A stretch of 64,000 nucleotides of DNA from Planctomycetota bacterium. GTDB taxonomy: Bacteria > Planctomycetota > UBA1135. The stretch spans positions 62,001 to 126,000 of the forward strand of contig QQUA01000003.1 in assembly GCA_008501825.1 (NCBI GenBank), in the 5' to 3' direction. Numbering within the stretch: the first letter of the stretch is position 1; each line of letters starts with the position of its first letter. The notes below the pieces were generated by a model. The model ran no database searches, had not been told where the DNA came from, and saw only the letters and a list, made by a program, of their open reading frames with translations. This document shows, one piece after another, positions 58,953 to 64,000 of the stretch. The translations under genes were made by a program, and so were the position numbers.

Positions 58953-60149
58953 ATGAACCAATTGTATCTGGAACCCTTCTCTGGGGTCAGCGGCGACATG
59001 TTGGTGGCAGCCTTGCTCGATCTTGGGGCCGATAGCGAAGCCATGGAGGAAGCTTTTTCCGGCCTCCCGGAAGGACTTTTTCGCTGGCGTCGAAACTCGG
59101 TCCAAAGGCAGTCCCTCCATGCCTGTCAGTTTGAAGTGGAGAGCCTGGAAGCTCCCGTCCATCGAGGCTATCGGCAGGTCCTGGAGCTGGTTCAAAGAGC
59201 TTGCTTGGGATCTCAAGGGCGGGTTTGGGCTCAAGCCGCCGTCGAACACTTAGCCACGGCTGAAGCCAAGGTTCACGGCGTTTCGCCGCAAGAAGTGCAT
59301 TTCCACGAAGTCGGGGCGATCGACACGGTGGTGGACATCGTGGCTTCCTGTGCTCTTTTGGAAAGTTTGCAGGTCGGATCCTTGTGGTCGGCTCCGGTAG
59401 CGGTGGGCAGTGGTTTGGTCGATTGCGATCACGGCCGTTATCCGGTTCCGGCCCCTGGAACCTTGGAAATCTTGCAGGGCATGCCCCTTTGCGGCCACGA
59501 TTTGCCGGGAGAAAGAACGACGCCTACTGGAGCGGCGTTGTTGAAGGCTTGGCAGGTTCGATTCGAAGGGCGACCGGCGGCCATGACCATGGCGGTGGGT
59601 TATGGTGCCGGCCAACGGGAAGATGGGCCGGTCCCGAACGTCCTGCGCTTACGCTTGGAGCAAGGTTCCGGCTCGGCGGAACGCCTTTGGGAATATCGCT
59701 GCTTGCTGGATGATTTAAGCGGCGAATACTTCGCCGCCGCCATGGACAGCTTGCGCCGCCATCCGGCCTTGGTGGACTTATGGTGCGTGGCCGTGACCGG
59801 CAAGAAAGGAAGGCCGGCTTTCGAACTCGTGGCTTTGGTCGAAGCATCCGGCGATTTGGAGTTCGAGCGCCACTGCTTTGAGGAATTGGGCGTTCTCGGT
59901 TTTCGCCGCATGGCGGTCGACCGGGTTCGCCGGCCCCGGCGAACCGAAATCCGTTCCAGTCCCTTCGGGGATCTGCCTTTTAAAATCAGAAAGGATCCGG
60001 ATGGAGAAGAAAGTTTAAAGCCGGAATTCGAAGCCTTGCGAAAGCGGGCGGAACAACTTGGAAAGACTCCCAGACAACTGCTTTCTCAATGGCTGAAAGC
60101 CTCCGGCTCTACTTCAGGACAAGATGAGGGCGCTGCAGAGGAGTCGTAA
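58953..60149 (+). CDS. larC: Nickel insertion protein LarC (DUF111)
   Basis: 398 aa, a single uninterrupted frame. YLEPFSGVSGDMLVAALLDLG, VHFHEVGAIDTVVDIVASC, GSGLVDCDHGRYPVPAPGT, PGERTTPTGAALLKAW and GYGAGQRE are LarC landmarks. LarC adds Ni to the pincer nucleotide cofactor of lactate racemase-type enzymes. larB, larE and larA are not adjacent, and the Lactobacillus-type internal frameshift is absent. Its last 41 bp overlap the 3' end of the convergent MBL gene. Confidence 0.88.
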   Translation: MNQLYLEPFSGVSGDMLVAALLDLGADSEAMEEAFSGLPEGLFRWRRNSVQRQSLHACQFEVESLEAPVHRGYRQVLELVQRACLGSQGRVWAQAAVEHLATAEAKVHGVSPQEVHFHEVGAIDTVVDIVASCALLESLQVGSLWSAPVAVGSGLVDCDHGRYPVPAPGTLEILQGMPLCGHDLPGERTTPTGAALLKAWQVRFEGRPAAMTMAVGYGAGQREDGPVPNVLRLRLEQGSGSAERLWEYRCLLDDLSGEYFAAAMDSLRRHPALVDLWCVAVTGKKGRPAFELVALVEASGDLEFERHCFEELGVLGFRRMAVDRVRRPRRTEIRSSPFGDLPFKIRKDPDGEESLKPEFEALRKRAEQLGKTPRQLLSQWLKASGSTSGQDEGAAEES

Positions 60150-61047
60150 AGCCCCGGCTCATTAAGAGAGCGCTTTCTCGACTGGCCGTGTCCCAAAGTG
60201 GGTTGCTGTGATTGAGATGGGTAAAGATCACTTCCACTTGGCCGGAATCCACCGCCGCTTGAAAGCGATCCATGCTGTCGGTGACCCGAGGATGGGGGAT
60301 TTGACTCATGTCTCGACCGGGCAATTCCTGATTGGAGAAAAAGGTCGCGTCCAAACACAGGTAGTCGTGGCGATCGGCCAAGTTTTGTAAATCCATGTCC
60401 CAGGCATCCCAGGAATCGATGTCCGGTAGATAAAACAAAGATTTGCCGTTTTGGACGGAAAGACTGAACCCCACGGTATCGCTGAATTCATCCCGATGGG
60501 GGACGGTCAGGGGAGTCAATTGCAACTCCTCGCTTAGGGAAACCGTTTGACCGGGGAGCATCTGCCGAAGTTCGATGTTGCCAAGTGCGACCAACTGACT
60601 CCAAGGGCCGTTTTGGCGCAAGAATTCGGCCATCCGCGGGCTGGCGTAAACCGGCAAAGCCTTGGCGTGCAAGGACTCTTTTCCCAAGTACATCAAGCCC
60701 GTGTAGTGACCGATGTGGGCGTGGGTCAGGAAAATGGCTTCCGGCAAGGAGCCGTAGTCTTCTACTTGGGAGGGGAAATCCGGAGTGGCATCCAGCATCC
60801 ACCAACGTCCATCGGCGGCTTCGATGGCCATGCAAGCCACCCGGTGGAGAGGATGAGGGTGGGCACGAGCTTGGGAACAGAGTTCTTGCCGGCAGCCGAG
60901 ATGGGGCATGCCTCCGTCCTGGGCGGCTCCCAAAAAGCGAGCCAGGGTGGTCGGCCCTTCGGTTTCCTCGGACGGTTTCGGAGCAGTGCATGCGGCCAAG
61001 CTGAAGCCGAGCAGGATCGAAAACAAGGCAAGGAAGATGGACGGCAC
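60109..61047 (-). CDS. PqqB-like metallo-beta-lactamase-fold lipoprotein
   Basis: 312 aa. Lipobox FSLAAC with Cys20 predicts a lipoprotein. The MBL fold is PqqB-like: ARFLGAAQDGGMPHLGC, DATPDFPSQ, FLTHAHIGHYTGL (His109, His111, His114; the usual HxHxDH Asp is Gly), LPDIDSWDAWD and FTHLNHSNPLWD. Pyrroloquinoline-quinone PqqB is cytosolic, so a lipoprotein form is unusual. No pqq genes are nearby. GTG 61047; TATTCT lies 6 nt upstream. Confidence 0.8.
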   Translation of the reverse strand: MPSIFLALFSILLGFSLAACTAPKPSEETEGPTTLARFLGAAQDGGMPHLGCRQELCSQARAHPHPLHRVACMAIEAADGRWWMLDATPDFPSQVEDYGSLPEAIFLTHAHIGHYTGLMYLGKESLHAKALPVYASPRMAEFLRQNGPWSQLVALGNIELRQMLPGQTVSLSEELQLTPLTVPHRDEFSDTVGFSLSVQNGKSLFYLPDIDSWDAWDMDLQNLADRHDYLCLDATFFSNQELPGRDMSQIPHPRVTDSMDRFQAAVDSGQVEVIFTHLNHSNPLWDTASRESALLMSRGFTTPLQRPHLVLK

Positions 61048-61052
61048 GACGG

Positions 61053-61059
61053 CAGAATA
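61053..61059. promoter_or_regulatory. Overlapping divergent -10 boxes of MBL gene and gluQ
   Basis: cagaata is CAGAAT on plus (61053-61058, 6 nt before GTG 61065) and TATTCT on minus (61059-61054, 6 nt before GTG 61047). The whole intergenic gap is 17 bp. Confidence 0.5.
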
Positions 61060-61064
61060 CGAAA

Positions 61065-62003
61065 GTGCTCCACGGCCGTCTCGCTCCCAGCCCTACCGGG
61101 GTTCTTCACCTGGGGAACGCTCGTTCCTTCCTGTTGGCATGGTGGGATCTCCGGGCTCGAGGCGGTCAGGTGCATTTGCGCATGGAAGACCTGGATGGCC
61201 CGCGGGTGAAGGCTGGAGCGGATCAGGCGGCCATGGAGGACTTGCAATGGCTGGGTTTGGATTGGGACACCGGACCGGTCTATCAAAAGCCGCGAATCGA
61301 CCGCTATCGGGAAGTCTTGGAAAAATTGGCCCAACAGGGGTTGGCTTATCCCTGCATTTGTAGTCGCAAAGACGTGCTGGCGGCGGCGAGCGCACCGCAC
61401 GCCGGGGAAGAAGGGCCGGTTTATCCCGGAACATGCCGGGGACGATTTCCAACCGGAGCCGATGCTACGCGGCAAAGCGGGACGGCGCCTAGTTGGCGGT
61501 TCGCCGTTCCGGAAGGAAGCGAGGTCGGATTCGAAGATCGGTTTCGTGGTGCCTGTCGAATTCAAGTGGATCGGGACTTGGGAGACTTTGTGATTTGGAA
61601 ACGAGATGGAGAACCGGCTTATCAATTGGCCGTAGTGGTGGACGACGCCGATCAAGGCATGACCGAAATCTTGCGCGGCGATGATTTACTTTCAAGCGCC
61701 GCTCGTCAAATCCTGCTTTACCAGCACCTGCAATGGCCCGTGCCCCGGTTTGCCCACGTGCCCCTGGTGATCGGAACTGACGGCCGGCGTTTGGCCAAGC
61801 GTCACGGCGATACCACTCTTCGAAGGTTTCGAGAATTGGGAAGAAGCCCAATCGAAGTGTTGCAATGGTTGGCTTTCAGTTGCGGCCATCCTGAGTGGAA
61901 TCGGTTGCAATGCCCCGCCGACGGGATTGAAGGATTTGATTTGGCCAAAGTTCCGGATCGGCCATGGGTTTGGCAAGGGGAGCTGCTGGATCCCTGGCCT
62001 TAA
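61065..62003 (+). CDS. gluQ: Glutamyl-Q tRNA(Asp) synthetase
   Basis: 312 aa, GluRS catalytic core only. GRLAPSPTGVLHLGNARSFL (HIGH as HLGN), HLRMEDLDGPRVK, zinc-site CICSRKDV ... GTCRGR, ILRGDDLLSSAARQILLYQ and LAKRHGDTTLRRF (KMSKS equivalent). No anticodon-binding domain, so it is GluQ-RS, which glutamylates queuosine-34 in tRNA-Asp. GTG 61065 is set by the family N-terminus. Confidence 0.93.
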   Translation: MLHGRLAPSPTGVLHLGNARSFLLAWWDLRARGGQVHLRMEDLDGPRVKAGADQAAMEDLQWLGLDWDTGPVYQKPRIDRYREVLEKLAQQGLAYPCICSRKDVLAAASAPHAGEEGPVYPGTCRGRFPTGADATRQSGTAPSWRFAVPEGSEVGFEDRFRGACRIQVDRDLGDFVIWKRDGEPAYQLAVVVDDADQGMTEILRGDDLLSSAARQILLYQHLQWPVPRFAHVPLVIGTDGRRLAKRHGDTTLRRFRELGRSPIEVLQWLAFSCGHPEWNRLQCPADGIEGFDLAKVPDRPWVWQGELLDPWP

Positions 62004-62028
62004 GGTTTCGGCGCCAAGCGGCCCCGAT

Positions 62029-63048
62029 TTAGTTTTGCCAGTCGTATAACCAGAACCGGCGGCCGGACGGATAGGCTTGCAAGGCCACGGTTCCGCTGGC
62101 TCCTTCCCGTTGGGCATCGGAAAGTTTGCCGTATAGGCAAGGGCCCCAGGCGAAGGCTTGCAGCGAAGCTTCGGTGCAATTCGATTCGTGCAGTGTGCGG
62201 TGAAGTTCCTCAGCCAAGGCGTTTAAGAACAAGGAAGCTTCGTCGAGTTGGCAGGCCTGCATATAAGCCCGGAAGGGATCTTTTTCTTTTTCCAAGGCGC
62301 GTAAATAAACCTCGGGGCCTTCCGAGCCTTGAACCCGCATCAGCTTGCGAACCAGCAGATGGCTGATGGCGTGAAACTCAGGATCGGCCTCACCGGCTCG
62401 CCCCATGACTTCCCTTCGATAATCATCGTAGTCCATGGCCAGGAGATTCTCTGGATTCGGAACCCAAAGCTGCGGCCGAAAATCGTGCTGGTGGCCACTG
62501 GCGTCGACTAATTCCAAAGGCAATCCCCAACCGGCTACCACCATGCCGGCGTGAAGCAATTGATGGAAGTCGGTTGCCGAAGGTGAAGCCGCCAATTGGA
62601 AACTGGCGTATTCAGCCAGTCCTTCGTTCAACCACTCCGGGAACCCGGCTTCTTCCATGACGTGGTGAGCTAACTCGTGGCGCAAAATGGCCCGCAGCCG
62701 CGTTCCTTCGCCATAGTGGAGTTCCACCCGACAATGGCCGCCGTGAGATTGATGGCGACCGCTTTCACCAGGTTGCAACCGGAGGTGACCGCCGGAGGCT
62801 TTCGGGATTCCACAATAGATTTCTAGGGGACGATCCGGTACTGGAAGCGACAGCAGGCCGGCGACCAATTCCAAATCTTCTTGCACCCATTGGGAGAGTT
62901 GAATCGCCAGGTTCGGGTCCAGCTCTTCCGACACCATACAAGTTGCGGTCGCCGCTTTTTCCACCGTCCAGGAGGTCGTGGAGCAAGCAGTAAGTGCCGC
63001 TAAGCAAAGAAATTGGGGAATCAGCCCTTGAATTTTTCCGGCGCTCAT
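62029..63048 (-). CDS. Gluzincin-like metallopeptidase lipoprotein
   Basis: 339 aa. Lipobox AALTAC (Cys22). The zinc site is RHELAHHVMEEAG (His124, Glu125, His128) with EWLNEGLAEYASF about 14 residues on (Glu142 or Glu146 as third ligand), the peptidase-MA-like layout. It looks catalytically complete, unlike the 40185 protein. No Shine-Dalgarno; TAGGCT lies 8 nt before the ATG. Confidence 0.75.
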   Translation of the reverse strand: MSAGKIQGLIPQFLCLAALTACSTTSWTVEKAATATCMVSEELDPNLAIQLSQWVQEDLELVAGLLSLPVPDRPLEIYCGIPKASGGHLRLQPGESGRHQSHGGHCRVELHYGEGTRLRAILRHELAHHVMEEAGFPEWLNEGLAEYASFQLAASPSATDFHQLLHAGMVVAGWGLPLELVDASGHQHDFRPQLWVPNPENLLAMDYDDYRREVMGRAGEADPEFHAISHLLVRKLMRVQGSEGPEVYLRALEKEKDPFRAYMQACQLDEASLFLNALAEELHRTLHESNCTEASLQAFAWGPCLYGKLSDAQREGASGTVALQAYPSGRRFWLYDWQN

Positions 63049-63203
63049 CTAAGGGAAGCCTACCCCGGAAAGCCGGCTTTGTAGGCAAAGCGCCGGAAAA
63101 GAAAAACTTTGTCAAGTGCGGTTTATGGGGTATGGCGAATAGAGATTTTTTCCAATTCTCGAAGGTGGAAAATTGCAGCCCTGATGGCTAAATCGGCCAG
63201 CCA

Positions 63204-64000
63204 TCATTCCTGTCCATTTTGAGGGGACTGTTGATGGGACCGTTGAGTGGGCCGGCTGTGACTCCAGGTCAATACGCCGTAGGCGGTGCCGTAGGGACGG
63301 CCGAAATCATTAATGTAATAATCCCACATGCTGCCATCCTTTTCCTGGCATTTCAGGACTTCACCCCAAAGTTGCGGAGCTAAACGACGCTGGTCGCTTG
63401 GAGCCAATTCGGCCAGAACCTGGGCGGCATAGTAATGGCCGAAAAAGTAAAAGTAGCCGCTGTTGAAGTAATAGGCTTCATGAGGAATCGGCTTTTTCCG
63501 AGCCACGTCCAGGAACCGGTGGTGTTTAAAAAAGAGTTCCAAACCACGGCGCCGTTCCGCCTGCGGGATGCCCGGATCCAATTTGAATTGAGAAGCTCGA
63601 TGCAAGGCTAAATTACAAACTTGAATGCGACTGAGAGAACCCTTGACTTGATCAATGTATTCCAAGCCGCCGGGGCTTGGAAACAACTCTACCGAATAGG
63701 TATAGGCTCCGGAAGGCAAGCGGCAGCTTCGAATGGCAGCCACGGCTCGCTTTAAGCGATCTTCGTCTACCTTCCAGCCCAGTTCCTTGGCCTCCAGCAT
63801 GGCTAGAACCGCCACCGCTGTTTGAAAGGAAGTTCCCCAAAAGGGCCGCCGGGCCAAAGTGTCGAAGGCATAGTAGGCCCAGCCGCCGTTGGCCGCCTGG
63901 TACAGATAAAGTTGTTCTAGAACGGCTTCTCCCGCCTGTTGGCATTGTTTCCGCCGTTGTTCGGCCTGGCTTTCCGGACCCTCGAAATACTTGCCGGCGC
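63204..64000 (-). CDS. Alpha-toroid (prenyltransferase/squalene-cyclase-repeat-like) protein, 5' end outside window
   Basis: At least 264 residues, open to the window edge; an internal TTG at 63857 is not the start because coding sequence continues above it (YLYQAANGGWAYYAFDTLARRP). Repeats such as LPSGAYTYSVE and KDGSMWDYYIN have the QxxDGSW-like turn. It is a relative of the 1951-3588 protein. No catalytic DxDD is seen. Confidence 0.65.
   Translation of the reverse strand, partial: AGKYFEGPESQAEQRRKQCQQAGEAVLEQLYLYQAANGGWAYYAFDTLARRPFWGTSFQTAVAVLAMLEAKELGWKVDEDRLKRAVAAIRSCRLPSGAYTYSVELFPSPGGLEYIDQVKGSLSRIQVCNLALHRASQFKLDPGIPQAERRRGLELFFKHHRFLDVARKKPIPHEAYYFNSGYFYFFGHYYAAQVLAELAPSDQRRLAPQLWGEVLKCQEKDGSMWDYYINDFGRPYGTAYGVLTWSHSRPTQRSHQQSPQNGQE

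Noticed and set aside
63858-64000. Start of the last gene at TTG 63857
   Set aside because: The same frame stays open and protein-like to the window edge, so the gene is 5'-truncated by the window only.

Overview
The window is a GC-rich (about 60%), densely packed bacterial chromosome segment with roughly 60 protein genes, two tRNA genes and no mobile element, CRISPR array or rRNA. The organism has a lipid-A outer membrane (lpxB, a Kdo/WaaP-like kinase, murein recycling by AmgK-MurU) and carries many families common in Planctomycetota: DUF1570 peptidases, an NPCBM protein, a HEAT-VWA protein, FG-GAP and subtilisin/PKD exoproteins, a GldG/DUF4340 ABC operon and two GroELs. I infer a planctomycete or a near PVC relative. 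This is not proven from sequence alone.

Layout. 1-3588: partial GT2 glycosyltransferase, signal peptidase I, FAH-family protein and a secreted alpha-toroid repeat protein. 3992-8807: an ECF sigma / membrane anti-sigma-like / YbjQ cassette, LpxB, an SUMF1-domain protein and a RIO/Kdo-like kinase. 8828-16247: a DUF1570 metallopeptidase, then a chaperone cluster read right to left (groEL2, groES, groEL1, dnaJ, grpE, fmdB-like) that ends in a strong terminator. 16415-21068: an NPCBM protein, then rpsB-tsf-pyrH-frr and tRNA-Lys. 21070-30046: TIGR01212 radical SAM, selB, murU-amgK, a TIM-barrel isomerase, HEAT-VWA, tRNA-Pro and rho. 30142-34752: a Gld-type ABC exporter operon with DUF4340. 34814-42368: a small membrane protein, an FG-GAP protein with AT-richer DNA, an AceE-like enzyme and a large secreted protein. 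42441-45462: guaB-guaA. 45517-53679: a complete trpEGDCFBA operon continuing into a minimal chorismate-mutase-like gene and DAHP synthase, preceded by a classical Trp leader-peptide attenuator. 53761-64000: a subtilisin with C-terminal repeats, pcm, ComF, LarC, a PqqB-like lipoprotein, GluQ-RS, a gluzincin-like lipoprotein and a partial alpha-toroid protein.

Working together. The trp/aro block makes tryptophan from erythrose-4-phosphate/PEP entry through chorismate to Trp, with attenuation at its head. The guaBA pair makes GMP. The rpsB-frr run is a translation operon. The chaperone cluster forms one heat-shock unit with two different chaperonins and one co-chaperonin.

The most notable signals are (i) the trpL attenuator, whose leader ORF has three consecutive Trp codons, and (ii) a repeated promoter architecture in which a -10 box lies only about 5-8 nt before the start codon, including divergent gene pairs separated by 17-21 bp. 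This points to widespread leaderless or near-leaderless transcription. Starts are often TTG or GTG, and genes often overlap as ATGA, GTGA or TTGA.
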